Assembly: GCA_024509875.1 (NCBI GenBank)
Contig: JAMPIV010000305.1
Span: forward strand, 124,001-188,000
Source: Oreohelix idahoensis
Taxonomy: Eukaryota; Mollusca; Gastropoda; Stylommatophora; Oreohelicidae
Length of the DNA: 64,000 nt
Direction: 5' to 3'
A model generated the notes under the pieces. The model saw only the letters and a program-made list of their open reading frames with translations. It did no database searches and was not told the origin of the DNA. Both the position numbers and the translations under genes were made by a program. Within the stretch, counting starts at the first letter, position 1. The number at the start of each line of letters is the position of its first letter. Below, piece after piece: positions 23,001-35,249 of this stretch.

Positions 23001-24054
23001 GGCCACCAATTGTATAAAGTTGGGGTGATTTACCATATGGGGGGGGTTTAACCACCTAATCGCGAGGGGTAAAATCGCCTTTTGTCAGTGTTGATTTGTC
23101 AGTCAATTACTTGACTATGTGCATACCATGTTTTGAGAATAATACGTGGTGTTCAAATCCATCTATACATATTTGGAAATGAGTCAATAAGAGTTTAATG
23201 CATAAATGGGTATGTTACTCATAATCATCCCATCATAAAATTGTAGACAATAGTGAAACCTCAAACATATCATCATTATACTTAGTGTAATATACAGCTT
23301 AAGGATTCCGGTTGGGGGTGGGGGGTCTGGTATTGGCATAGGATGGGGAAAATTAAACGGGCGAATACGTCATTCAGCTTCCTGGACTCATTCCAGAAAT
23401 AACCTCTCATTACACAATAGACCACCACCCGCCCCCCCCCCTTAATGGCAGTCGGCTTAGCCCCCCCCACCCCCCGACAAACATTAACCAACTCAAGGCC
23501 ACGCTATGTTGCTAAAACACCCCCCCCCAGTCCCAAACCGAAACACTCCAGCCTAATAGTTTAACTATCTATAGGAGGATATATTAAGGGAATCGCACAT
23601 AACCCACTGATAACTCACTGATATGCACTCTGTTTTGTAGGAATGGGGGTATTTACAACTAAGCTCTTCACCTCCATCATGAGTTCGGTTAGCCTTCATT
23701 ATAACCTCATTCTACGTGGATCTCTCAACATTTATTGGGAGGGTGTACTGTCCTTATGGTTTCCTTTGAGTAACCTTGTAAAAGTATGAAATCTATTTAT
23801 GATTGGAGATTAGGGGTGCGTGCCGTCTAAGCTTCGAATACCTGTCCGATATACTTAACTAACCATGTTCATTAACGTCAATCCTATGTTGTACCACAAT
23901 TTATGCATGCGGGCGTTGGCAACGTGAGGTGTGAAAACCTTTTGGTAGATTGTTACCCTTCTGAAACAATTGCAGAATTACTACTGTTAGGTTTTACGGT
24001 GGGTTGAAGTTTTGTATCTTGCGTTACACAATTAGTTTTTGAAGCGTATTTGTA
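20099..24054. other. Noisy sequence without recognised genes
   Basis: About 4 kb inside the low-quality stretch. It contains a short clean (CTAT)n near 21773-21796 and a scrambled (CTAT)n-derived block at 22735-22920. No gene can be supported. Confidence 0.5.
22735..22920. repeat. Scrambled CTAT-derived block
   Basis: Repeated CTATCTA and ATCTA words are interrupted every few bases. It looks like a tetranucleotide microsatellite with many read errors or extreme decay. Confidence 0.65.
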
Positions 24055-24560
24055 TTGGTGAGGTGTGATTGTGGGTGGGGGGGTGGTGAGTTGTATAAAA
24101 GGGAAGGTTGGTGTTTGTTGGGAGTCGCGGTTGGGGGCAAGTGTAGGGGGGGTTGTGTTTTTATATTCGTTAGGGTTGGTTTGTGCCATGAGGAGGGTGT
24201 GAGTTGGGGGGGGTGTGGGGATGGGGGGGGTGGTGGGTTTTGGGGGGTGTTGGGTGGGGGGGGGTGGGGGGTGGGATTCTTGGGGGTTGGGTGTTTGGTG
24301 GTGTGGGGGATGTTTTGGGGGGATTGGGGGGGTTTGTTGTTTTTGGGGGGTGTTTTTTTAAGTTTGGGTGGGGGGGGGGGGGGATGGGGGGTGGGGATTG
24401 GGTTGGGGGGTCTGGGGTGGGGTATGTTTTGTTGGGTACGGATTTTGGGGGGGGGGGGTGTGGGGGGGGGGGGTGGGTGTGGATGGATTGTTGGGGGTGG
24501 AAATATTGGATGGGGGGTTTGGGGGGAGGGAAGGGTGTGGTAAGGGTGGGGGGTTTGTTG
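24055..24560. repeat. G/T-only low-complexity block
   Basis: About 500 bp made almost entirely of G and T on the plus strand, with many G runs of 4 to 15. The Gly/Trp-rich and Pro/Thr/His-rich frames of up to 162 aa are artefacts. It is either a G-quadruplex-prone tract or a base-calling artefact. Confidence 0.8.
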
Positions 24561-25229
24561 GGAGTTTTCAATTTTGTTAAGTTGTGTGTGAGGATTTTAT
24601 GGTCCAAGGAAGGAGTTTCGATGACATATATTGTGAGTGTTTTAGTATTTATGGAATTGATAGATGGTAGCTTTATCTAGTCCAATGTTTAATCAGTATG
24701 CTAAACGCTTCTATTATGGGAGATTTTTTTTTTTATGTATAGTTAGGGGGTTTTATTTTGATGGATTTAGAGGTGTTAATTAGTGGGTAATGAGATACTT
24801 CTTTGAATTGAGGGTTTAATACAGCTTGGGGGGTAGGTTTCAGATTGTTGTTCTATTTGATGAGTTTTTGTTTTTTTTTACTTCTATTTGAGAGTGTTCG
24901 TGGTATAATTTATAGGTTTTATTGGTTAGTTTCTATGTGGATGAGGGTAGTTATGAGAGTTACGGAATATTTAGATTTGAGTGGGCCTCAGCTATTCTCG
25001 TTGAGTTTAAAGGATACTCTTTTTTTTTGTGTTCTATTTACTTACTAGGGGATATAGGTATTGTTGCAAAGATTTCTTGAAATTATTGTTTATATTGAGT
25101 GAATAAGTGGGGGTATACTTTTGATGAGTGATTGTGGCAATGGTAAGTATTTTATTCTACTGACATTCCATGTGGTGCATGGAGGGTTTGGAGTGTGGGT
25201 TAGTATCATTAGATATGGGTGGGTTTGGT

Positions 25230-25600
25230 ATTTGTGAACAAGTGATGTATTAGCCAACCTCTGATTTGATCACTTATCCGTGCTGTGAGTATGTGTACGT
25301 AAAATATTAAAGTTCTTATGACAAAATTTAGTACCACCCCTGAAGGTTATTTTTCCAGTTTGGGGTTGATTAGTGATTTTGTAATAAGAAATAGTGTAAT
25401 CATACTATTCGGGTTACTCTAAGTGGTCATCATTCGCGTTTTGATGTTTTGGGGATTATGCTCTACACACCACTGGGTAGGTCCGGTTGATATCCTGGTT
25501 GTGTAATGTTATACTTGGGTGGGCAAGGGGGTAGGGTTTCGGGCCACAATGATGTCTTCATAGGGGACATAATTGGTGGTTGGTTGGACCACCATACCTT
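25230..25600 (+). repeat. Blurred copy of the inner element's LTR
   Basis: CTACACACCACTGGGTAGGT at about 25470 and CCGTGCTGTGAGTATGTGTA at about 25279 match words in the LTR at 44800-46296 (CTACACACCACTGCGTAGGT; CTGTGCTGTCGAGTGTGTAC) in the same order and similar spacing. This suggests a further Gmr1-like LTR, solo or partial, obscured by sequence errors. Confidence 0.55.
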
Positions 25601-26883
25601 AGGTTTACATGTGGTTGAATTTTAAATAATAGTTATTTTATGGGGTGGTGGGGGGACGGGTCATAACTATAAAGGGATATTAATAGTTAATGGTGTTGAA
25701 ACAAGTATGGGTAACTCAGGTGGAATTCAATAAATATAAATGTATGTGTTTCTTAAACAGTGTATGCGCTATCATTAACAATGTGAATAGATATATTGTT
25801 ATTATATGGTATAAGAATAAATAAAAATTTAAATGCAGAGGAATCCGTTACTGGTTAGGATTGACAATTGGATATGTCTAGAATTTCTCATTCCCTCGTA
25901 TAAAGAAGTAATAATAGTGTTAATAATAAACGAATTCCAATGGTAAAATTGCAAATAAAGCAATAAAACATTAGTTTTTAGCGTGTTATAACTTCATTAA
26001 ATCCATATGATAATAAACTGAAGGAGAATACTAGTTGAGAATACTCATGTGGGAGTTGAAATGGAATACCTGGTTTGGGAAGTGGCATAGAAACCAAGCT
26101 ATGAAGGATGACAATTTTGCATTGGATGTTACAGTTGGATTTTTTTAACGGGGTTTTGTCAAAGTAGGCATAGTTATTGGTAGGTTTAAGCGAAAAGAGT
26201 ACTTGAACCTTGATGAAGAGGGCAAGAATTGGGGAACAAAGTGGAAATAAAGGGATCCAAATAAATTGTGTAATTGGTGTGGACACAGATAAGGATTGGG
26301 AGGTATTATGCAACCCATTTTGGTTTTAGGGAGAGAATGGATTATATGGACCCATAATAATATACAGTTTTAATCAGTTAACAAGGGGGACATCGGCGCA
26401 GTATTAAAAGATGGGTGTCCCGCATAAATTATGAAAAATCGTCGTGTTACCGTAAAAATGGTTAGATGTAACGGTGAGAAATTTTGTATATGAAATAAGG
26501 GGGCGGACATGGAAAGAAGTTTATGAACGTATTGGGCCAGTAGGGAAGTGAGTGAATGTCGGATTGGGAATATCTGTGGTGACATGTGATTGTAAAACTG
26601 GCTGTGAATGGGATGTTACTTTACTAAAAACCCGCTGGAGTTTGTATTTTACTTAAGAACTTAAACGATGGTTTGCCAAGTTTGGTGTTTAAAGATTGAT
26701 TAGATATAAAAAACGAAAATTACACCGTGGCAAAATTCATCGTTAAATGTTTCGATTATTTGGGTTCGATATTCGAGAAATTAGGTTAAAATCGTGACTA
26801 CTTTAAAAAAAATAAAAAGAAGGAGCAGGACAAGTATTAAGTGGGCTATTTTAGATTTTTGAGTTTCTTTTTTTTTTCTGGGA
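25601..26883. other. No recognised feature (noisy)
   Basis: AT-rich, C-poor on the plus strand. No gene supported. Confidence 0.4.
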
Positions 26884-26888
26884 ATGAA

Positions 26889-26938
26889 ATAATAATAATA
26901 ATAAAACGTTAATAATAATAATAATAATAATAAAACGT
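26889..26938. repeat. (AAT)n microsatellite
   Basis: Two AAT blocks, each followed by AAAACG. Confidence 0.9.
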
Positions 26939-29295
26939 ATTTGTCAAATGGCAATACTGTTTATTGTTTTAGCATTTGTTTCATATACGTCTGGTAGATA
27001 CAAGTGAAGATAGATACGTTTAAAAAAAAAGGAAGCGATTTTTTTCAACCACCCTGTAGATATCCGGTAACACAAGAGGCTGGCACTTATTTAAAACAAA
27101 CTTATCTTAACAATATCTTGTATAGCTCCAGACACAGAAAAACATAACTACTGCTCCATCAGGAATATCGTAATTGGCGACTAATATGAGATTTGTTCAT
27201 AGGGGTGTGTTACAGAAACCACCATTGTTAACAGCATGCAAATGTTATAACGAAGGTTTCCTGCAAGGGGACAAACTGCAATGGCGGCTAAAAGTGAAAA
27301 AGGAGACGTCAGACGATACTACCAAGCACGGGTGACTCACGTTGGTAGTTGTTTTATTGATATCTATTATTTCTTCTTTTTCTCTCCTTAATTAGACCGC
27401 GGTCTCTTACATTTGGACATGCGGCTTAATATAACCGGCAGGCACAGTGTCTAGACTGAACAAAGCGCCTGGCCAAAGCGAGGCAACATTTCTTTTTAAA
27501 ACTAATTTTTCACTCATGTATTCGACCATCACTACAGCTGTCCCCATTGCACTGTGCTCTTGCAGTCTATGGTGCCTGTGGCAATATGTTATACATAAGC
27601 CGGTTGCTAGCCCGAAAAACAGCCACCCATCAGTAGACTCTTACGGCCACGACTGATGAAGCTGTGCTCATATTCTTTCTTTGTCTGTTCTGAGAATCCC
27701 AGGTACTATAACACATATATGTCACTAAAATATATTGCAACATATCCCGAGTACTTAAAAGAAGACAGCCCTATCGGTATATCAATTTAGTAACCGCTGG
27801 AAAAAACCGTTTGGAAATGTAATATTTAAAGCACATTTCGTTTTAAAAAGCATTAATTCTGCAGTCTACTATTAACGCAAACTTCCCCCTGTAGAAAGAG
27901 GAATCCAATAAATCGCTGAACACTCATCCACAGTAGCAAATTTATTTATTTTACAAATCCCTTTAATAAATGTATTCCTTAGGTTAATTAGAAGCCAAAA
28001 TTGAAGATAAGCATTAATATCAAATCGCTCTTTAAAATCAATATTTTAAAGCCAGGTCTTAGTACTCCACAAACGTACACCGAGATCACAGGCGACACAA
28101 CCCTTCAATTCAGTCTCGCGTGTGTGTGTGTGTGTGTTTTCATTTATACCAAGGCGGGGGAAGCTATTACTCGCATCGAATCTGGTGACGTGGCAGAAAT
28201 GCTTCGACGTACGTACTTGCCCTCGCGACTTTAAGTATAACCTCCAATATAAACCAATCGCATTAAAGTACGATATTCGGTAGGAACCCCACCCCCCGGT
28301 CTACACCCATTGCATAAGGGTTTTGTAAACAACGCAATGCGTGTTAATTGATTTACAGGCATATAACTGTCAATTTTCTAAGTATATAGTATCTAAAATG
28401 TATGACAGGTGACTTCATAATGAGTGATCACGGCTGTTCACACTTGCAGGACACGTATAACGTGTAATGACGTCCGGTGGGCGGTACCCCTGAAAAAAGG
28501 GGTGGGGGAGGGGGGGGGGGGGAAATTACGGGAACGAATTAGTTAAACGAACTTAGATATTTCATGCCAGAAAAACGACGGATAACAAGGGGACACCTAC
28601 CGTCGTGCAGTCCTCCTGTACAATCACGACTCCAAACATGAAATATCACCTGGTGGGCATTCTATAAATAACTTGAGGTAAGCCATTAATAACAGTCCAG
28701 TTCGGCGCAGCTAGAAGTCATTTCCATGGCTGACATGGTTCATTTATGTTTTAATGTTAACTGCTCTCCGATATAACCGAAAAAGAATGGGCAGGGCCCT
28801 TTACCATCGCGGCATGGAAAGAACTATGCTGCAAAACTGATAAACAGCACTAGTGATAGGAAATCGTGGACAGACATAGTTACCTACGCCACCTGGCATA
28901 GTATAGGATAGAGAAGAATAGAGACAAGCCCCTTTGCCTTCAGCAAGAAAGTTGTAGAGAATAGAGAATGAACGAACGAACTTTATTTTCACAGCGTTAA
29001 GAACTGGGCGCGCAGGCCCGTCTAACATTCTGCCCTTCCACTCTCACATATCATGCATTCTGTATCCTTTCATTCCCACATGTTACTTTAAGCATTAATT
29101 TAAAGGAACGCAACATTATACAGGTAACGTAGCAGCATACATTTACACTATCCAATCAAAATTAAAATTAAGTATGTATTTGAAACAAACGAAAAAAAAA
29201 CAACAACAACAAAAGCAACAAACAAGCGAACAAATTCAGAACATCCATAAGCAAATCAGACAATCATTCGAATAACATCAGAAAAGGGTGGCGTT
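26939..29295. other. Apparently single-copy DNA, no gene recognised
   Basis: About 2.3 kb with no match to other parts of the window and only short unrelated frames. It holds a short (GT)n at 28121-28137, a G run at 28509-28521 and a CAACAACAA stretch near 29201. Confidence 0.4.
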
Positions 29296-29302
29296 GATTC
29301 AG

Positions 29303-29420
29303 AGACACCTGTTTGAGGTAATTTCTATAACACGTGTGCATGCTGGGAGCATGCAGATTAAAGACACCTGTATGAGGTATTTTCTATAACACGTGTGCAT
29401 GCTGGGAGCATGCAGATTAT
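29303..29420. repeat. 59-bp tandem duplication with palindrome
   Basis: Two units (29303-29361, 29362-29420). Each contains the inverted repeat TGCATGCT-GGG-AGCATGCA (29337-29355 and 29396-29414) next to ACACGTG, an E-box-like word. Confidence 0.88.
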
Positions 29421-29514
29421 CAATAAACGAATATTGTGTTTATACACAGCTTATTTGGCTAGAAGGCTACATTTTTTTAGCATTTTGTGGGCGTATTAAA
29501 AAAAAAGGATGGGG

Positions 29515-30385
29515 GAGTAGGGTTGAAAGAGATGAGATAAACCATATAAGTACATGTTAAAAAAAGGGGGCAAGATGAGAAGAGATAAACCATATAAATA
29601 CTCGTATATGTTAAAGGGGGGTGGGGTGGGGGTGAGATGAGATAAACCAGATAAATATGTTTATTTAAAAAAAAGGGGGGGGGGGGGGGTGAGATAAACC
29701 ATATAAATACATGTTTAAAAAAAGGGGGGGGTACATGAGATAAAGCATATAAAGACATGTTTTAAAAGTGGGGGGGGGGGTTTGAGATGAGATAAACAAT
29801 ATAAATGCATGTTTTATTTTTAAAGGGGGGGGGGAGGGGTGAGATAAAGCATAAAAAGACATGTTTAAAAAGTGGGGCGGGGTGAGGGGGGAGATGAGAT
29901 AAACAATATAAATACATGTTTAAAAAACAGAGGGGGAGGGGGGGGGGGGGAAGAGAGAATGAGATAGACCATCTAAATACGTGTTAAAATAAGAGGCCGC
30001 AAGAGATGTGATTAAAAAAAAAAATTTCTAACCAGCGGCACTCGAGCTTTCCAGCTCTTTTGGTCCAATGACATGTCATTGCGAGGCTGGGGGGTCAGTT
30101 GACTTTCCTTCCAACCCGGTCAGGAGCTTCGCTCCTTCCCATCCACACGGGATTTATGTGCAGGAGCCGTTCAGGTTATTCAGTCAAATTTCCGGTCGTA
30201 AACATTCCTTCAAACGCTGACGCCCGGATTTGAACCATGAAAACCTGGTCGCCAGTACAACGCCGTAGCCATTACACCAGCGCGGCTCCCAATAAACATA
30301 TAAGTACGCGTTAAAAAAAGGAGGAGGGAGAGGAGACGAGATAAACCATATACCTTGTAAGTGCACGTTAACAAAAAGAGGGGGC
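29515..30385 (+). repeat. G-tract minisatellite (about 55-bp units) split by a SINE
   Basis: About nine units of the form GAGATGAGATAAACCATATA, then AATACATGTT, an A run and a run of 5 to 15 G, between 29515 and 29995. One or two more units follow the SINE at 30291-30385. The unit length varies with the A and G runs. The frames through it (YMVYLISSPPP-type on the minus strand) are artefacts. Confidence 0.85.
30036..30290 (-). repeat. tRNA-derived SINE, family S1-related
   Basis: On the minus strand it begins GGGAGCCGCGCTGGTGTAAT (A-box-like GGTGTAATGGCTAC) and has the B-box-like GGTTCAAATCC (30226-30236). It then has an ACGGCTCCTG block comparable to the start of the central block of the other S1 SINEs. 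It sits inside the G-tract minisatellite, so it is younger than that array. Confidence 0.72.
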
Positions 30386-31095
30386 TTGATTTCTTTCGAT
30401 TCTCAGTCATTTCCCAAAATGCAATAAAAATCCTTCTTTTTTTAATATCACAGTCCGTTCTCCCTCTCCCCCCTTCCCCCCAACTTTTATCTGTCTTATT
30501 CGCTAACTACCATGTGAGTCGGTAGTCCTCCGACACGCATGACAGGAGCTGTTCGGCATCGTCGCTATCTTGTGCAGATATTTAACAGCTTCGGTGGTGC
30601 TGTTACTATCACTAAATATGAAGAAAATCAAACCCACGCAGTTTTACAAATAAGTGTAGGTGCTACAGACTTGATAACACTGCGGGTATGAAACAATGGT
30701 GCGTTCCGTAAGCGACTGCTTTAGTCTCGGTTGTCGGTTGACTTGGTGTAACAGACTGTCAAGAAGACATGATAACATTAGTCGACGCATTCCGTGGATA
30801 AAAACATTTTAAAACGACACGCGCAGTTAAATTAATAATGAAAATAAACATTAAACTACTGACTGCTAACAAATACAAAATAAGAAAACAAATTTTAAAA
30901 TACTGACTGCTGACGAATACAAAATAAAACATAAAACTGTTAAAATACTAAACGCTCACAAATACTTATATCCGATGTATTTTCAATCATTTAGGGACAG
31001 GGTATTGATATGAACTATTAATAGCCATTCAAGTCTAAGTTTCAATTTTCAGCTTGACTTTTTAGGTACATTTTCAGACATGCAATCCATCTAAA
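30386..31095. other. No recognised feature
   Basis: AT-rich. Contains short local repeats of ACTGACTGCTAACAAATACA-like words near 30855-30965. No gene. Confidence 0.45.
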
Positions 31096-31330
31096 ATTCA
31101 TCATCATCACAACCATACAGCTTCCCAACGAGAACAAGCCTTCGAAAAACGCATGCCAAATCCTCCTTTGCCATCCGCTCAAGCCTTTCCATATTCTCTT
31201 TATCCTTTTCATATTTGCCTCCCAGTTCTCATCTTTATGTGTTTTTCAGTCTCCCTCCACCTCTCTTATAATGGGGATTTTCGGAACAAGGACTGCCTTG
31301 TAATGCTATGTCTGCTGAAACTTGTGCCGG
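31096..31330 (-). repeat. LINE 3' tail with trinucleotide end (minus strand)
   Basis: Minus frames carry ITRQSLFRKSPL-like and LERMAKEDLACVFRRLVLVG-like segments of the LINE C-terminal tail, and the sequence ends in a GATGATGATGA repeat, the expected LINE 3' tail form. It is interrupted by stops. Confidence 0.62.
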
Positions 31331-32115
31331 CTTTCATTGCTCGTTTAGCGTATGAACCATCCAGATGCCATCAAGATGAAATAAGGTCAGTCAACAGCCC
31401 AGGCTACTTTCGGCTTTGCTTGTGCTGCATCATGAGCCTCCTTAACAGAGGGCCTTCTGTTTTGGGATGACGAAGTAAAATTTAAGTCTTTTTGGTTGCC
31501 TTGTTTTTTTTACCCAACATTCCTTTTTCGGTATTTTAATGGATTGCTTAGTATAAAAAGTATTGTAGTTTTTAAAAAAGTTAACCGTCACGGTTGATTT
31601 ATTACTTGCGTAGGTAACAACACCATCTGCACCTGAAATCCTTTGATTTCGACATTTCATACTATGAAGTTTGGTATCGATCTATCTGGATATTAACAAA
31701 GACGATGCGAAATTGTATACTACAGTAAATGTCAGTCAGCAGGTGGATGGTGACGCATACAGGAGGTTGTATTAGGCAGAGAAAGTAGCGATTTACAGCT
31801 TCGCATGAATAGTGTGCAAGCAATGCCACTAGCAGTACAACCCACATAAGATACTGTGCACCAGTGATGTCCCAGATGACATCATCACTCAATTTTCTGA
31901 CCACATCATGATATAAAACTGGCTTCGCTCGAGGACATGCAGATCCACAATAACATGGAGCTGTCCTGGAACTGACAGAGGAAGCTACTACGATATGCCA
32001 ACGCTAACTACTACGATATGCCAACGCTAACTTTCAGATAAAACTCAAGAAAAGCCAAACGTATTTTTAAAAATTACTTTAGACAAGGCGAAGACAAACT
32101 GAACCAGTCATCCCA
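31331..32115. other. No recognised feature
   Basis: Contains a 23-bp direct duplication near 31986-32032 (CTACGATATGCCAACGCTAA repeated). No gene. Confidence 0.45.
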
Positions 32116-32119
32116 CCTC

Positions 32120-32205
32120 ATAAAGCTTATACCTAGTCTATAACGTTTTACTTCCCTCTGGCAGTATCTGTTTGGGAATACCTTTACCTTTTACTGAGAT
32201 CCTTA
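32120..32205 (+). repeat. SINE family S2, 3' fragment
   Basis: ACCTAGTCTATAACGTTTTA, CCCTCTGGCAGTATCTGTTT and CCTTTACC match the S2 3' end. Confidence 0.6.
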
Positions 32206-32938
32206 TGTCCTACATAAACACAAATATATGAATAAAGAAAAAAAAAAGACTCCGTCGATCAACCAATTTGATAACATAAAATAAATTCAATGGTGCCATA
32301 ATAGGAGGGAAAAAGCCAACACCAACCTTGCTGGGAGAAGATCCAGCGAAATCGACATCCTATAATAGATAGGATATTACAATTATGTGTCTAAAGATGA
32401 ACCTTTAAAAAGAGCTTCACACTCTTACTACTAGTATCTTTATCTCTATGGATAATAATTCCGAGCACTCAGATTACTTATACTTGGCTGATCTATAATG
32501 CTAATCTGCTCTGATGTGCGTCACAAGAAATCTGGATGAAAATGTGATTTCTCTCGGTTGCTCCGTTCATCTTTTCTCGTGGCGGTCCACGCGTAAAGTT
32601 GTGTCAATCTGCTCCAGTAGATAATATAAGAAGAGAAAACAGTCCATTTACGTCAGCTGATCTGGTGATCAGTTTATAACATTCTCCGACTTACAGTCTC
32701 CAAAGCCTAGTACGCTCTGTTGGCATTGTATTACCTCAACTTTGTCCGCAAGGGGCAATAAAAATGCGAAAAAGTGTAATAACATCTGAGCTCATGTCTA
32801 GAGATTATATATTGAGCTGAGTTCGGCCATCCCTTGTCAAAAATGCAGACAGAACGTTTTGTGTTCTTTTACTGAGCATAATTAACAGAGAAGCTGTCGT
32901 ACTGATATCTTCACCAAGATAAATGATTTAACATCGTT
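32206..32938. other. No recognised feature
   Basis: No gene or repeat copy recognised. Confidence 0.45.
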
Positions 32939-34978
32939 GTCGTGAGAAATTCTAATCCACATATATAAATTATCAGGAAAATGTAAAGCCTAACACATAA
33001 ATTCAATAAACGGAAAGAAGAATGGTAAAGAACAGTGCTGTCACAATGACTGTACTCGAAATCCCCCTTGTTTTCTACTTCGTCTGCAAATTGTAACGTT
33101 TCACGTTGATAGTAAAAGCCTACTGCTTCAATACCCGCTTTCTACGATAAAACGTGTACTGCCTTTCTAAGAAAAACCTTGAGATACGCAAGTTGACCTA
33201 GATTTAAAATTCCATTCATGTCATTTTATACACTACGTTACCAAAAAACGAAAGACAGATGGACTAAAGGATAGAGAGAAGGGAGGGGCTGAAAGCCGGA
33301 ACGCAGGCAATACTACCACAGTCGCGCGATACACAATTACTACCATCACGCGTGTAAGGCCACATGCACTAGCTTTTTTCAAATCGACAGTGATAAAAAA
33401 CACTACCCATACGAGAGTTCGTTTTTAAAAACCTGAAAATTATTATTAGGAAATATGACATTATACTGGTTTACGTTTGAAAACATTACAGTACCCAGAC
33501 ACCACATCGTATTCGAAGTAAACAGGAGGTAGAAGAAAGTGCATATTTTGAACACAGCCACTTAGCTCCTTTAAATTTGTATATTTGGGTTCCTTGGGAC
33601 TTGCTGACAAAGAATATGTTAAACGTTAAGCAAATAGTCTAGGAATTACCAAATTATAGCCAAAATAAAATAGTGAGGGTGTCAGACAACACTAGAATCA
33701 GAATCGCTCAGTGGCAGATTTTCACACCACCATTGTACGGGAAATGGGTCTCCATGTTAAATCCGATGTGATTGGAGCGCAATAAATGTAAGGCTAAACA
33801 CGATTAGTCGGGCTATAAATACTATCTTTTGTTGTCAGGGGAAACGGGAGTAGGAGTACTTTTTTTCAAACGATTGGGTAAACATGGCACGATTGGTTAG
33901 ACCTGCGAATATAGTCAATTAGAGGCGTCAGGTCAGCACCACATGTTCAAATAAACTTACTACAGAACCAGTGCGTTGAGCACCAGTGCATATTTTTCTA
34001 AATAAAAGCCTGGGACATCGGCAGATCGAAATTGTGCTATATTCAGTGCCAGTCAACGTAATTCTGTATTATTTCCATGAATTGTGGGACTGTGGTCCTA
34101 AAGTTATTGAGCAGCACCTGGTCAGAGCTTTGCTGAATCCAGAGGCGGACAGCAGACTTCTTGGTCCATATAGCAAACAGTGAGGTGTCTCCAGAACACA
34201 GGGGAGCAATCGAGCAGAGGAGTCTTTTCCTGCCGCCATCACGAAAGATAAGCCTATGTGGCCAGCGGAGCTCAACATTATGTAACCCCATTTTAAACTG
34301 ACATTGTATAAAAATAAGAGGGGAAATTAACTGTTTTAATGAACGGAACTGAGAACATCTCCAATACTAGTTCCAACAGAAACAAACACTTGAAGTCATG
34401 ATGACAAATAACAACATAGCTTGATAAAACAAAACCAGTATTACCTCATATTACTACTACACAACTGACACACATAGGATAATATTAATAAAATATGTCA
34501 CTACAAGATTCATATTGATAAATTCTGTACATATAACTTGTAATTAAAATTGACTGTGATTCCTGGTTCACTTTGTATTTGAATCAGGACACATATATAT
34601 TAATGAAAAGTACTTAATACATATTGATATTTGAAAATTTACCAGTGACTCATTTAAGATAGTCTTATAGAATGTTACATGTGTGTGAGTGTCACAGTGT
34701 TGTCAAGTGTGGTGGAATAAATTAAATTGTTTATCTGTCTGTTGTTGTTGTGACTTACACTTCATCATATACATACCCTAGACATTCAACGTAGTCATCA
34801 CAATATTCCAGAATAATTCTGACTGAGGTATAAATATGTGGTAGCAAGTAAGGTCATCTGTAATACACTACCCTTATTAGATACAGATACCTTCACAGCT
34901 GATCTCAGTCAGTACACTAAGTCCCCTATAAATATTTATAACATCCCACTTTACCACAATCGTAATATCAGATTATCG
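32939..34978 (+). repeat. Dispersed repeat family A, copy 3 (lacks intron-like segment)
   Basis: Begins TCGTGAGAAATTCTAATCCA, like 16603, and ends near the CCACTTTACCACA block, like 1930 and 19595. The total length is about 2040 bp. It is colinear with copy 1 apart from the exact absence of the 388-bp GT-AG segment: at 34081-34092 ATTGTG runs straight into GGACTG. A minus frame at 34291-34043 is homologous to 1305-1039 (RDGGRK, SGDTSL, AVRLWIQQSSDQVLL), and the two diverge at the junction. No poly-A tail or target duplication was found. Confidence 0.82.
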
Positions 34979-35249
34979 GGTTAATTATAGTCTGACTCGC
35001 AGGTGAGGAGTAGAAATAAAAGAGGATGGTAGAGGGACGAGTTACACCCAAAAAAGGGGGTACTGAGTGAAATTAACTCGTAAGAAAGTGTATGAAGAAA
35101 AGATATTGAGGATGAACGAATATAATATTGAACAGAAAGAAGAGACTAAATAAATAAATGAGGGAACTCATTTTGTCACATAAACACTAAAAAACATATA
35201 CAACACTGTTACGAATGCACAACAGCATGAGAAATGTTGACCCAAGTGC

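Larger units (their letters stand above)
17050..26900. other. Probable uncorrected long-read (low-quality) assembly segment
   Basis: Across this stretch, sequence that can be compared with clean copies is peppered with small insertions and deletions. Examples are family A copy 2 against copies 1 and 3, and the LTR trace near 25.3 kb against 44.8-46.3 kb. Tetranucleotide arrays are scrambled, and homopolymer G runs are abnormal. Coding potential in it should not be trusted. Confidence 0.7.

Noticed and set aside
24055..24560. Telomere-like sequence
   Set aside because: G/T-rich but without a regular short unit such as TTAGGG, and internal to the contig.
24055..24680. Gly/Trp-rich frames up to 162 aa and Pro/Thr/His-rich frame on the other strand
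   Set aside because: They come from the G/T-only block, which may itself be artefactual.
29477..29862. Pro-rich minus frames with YMVYLISS repeats
   Set aside because: Translation of the G-tract minisatellite.
29515..30000. CRISPR-like array (regular repeats)
   Set aside because: Eukaryotic context, variable unit length, no unique spacers. It is a minisatellite.
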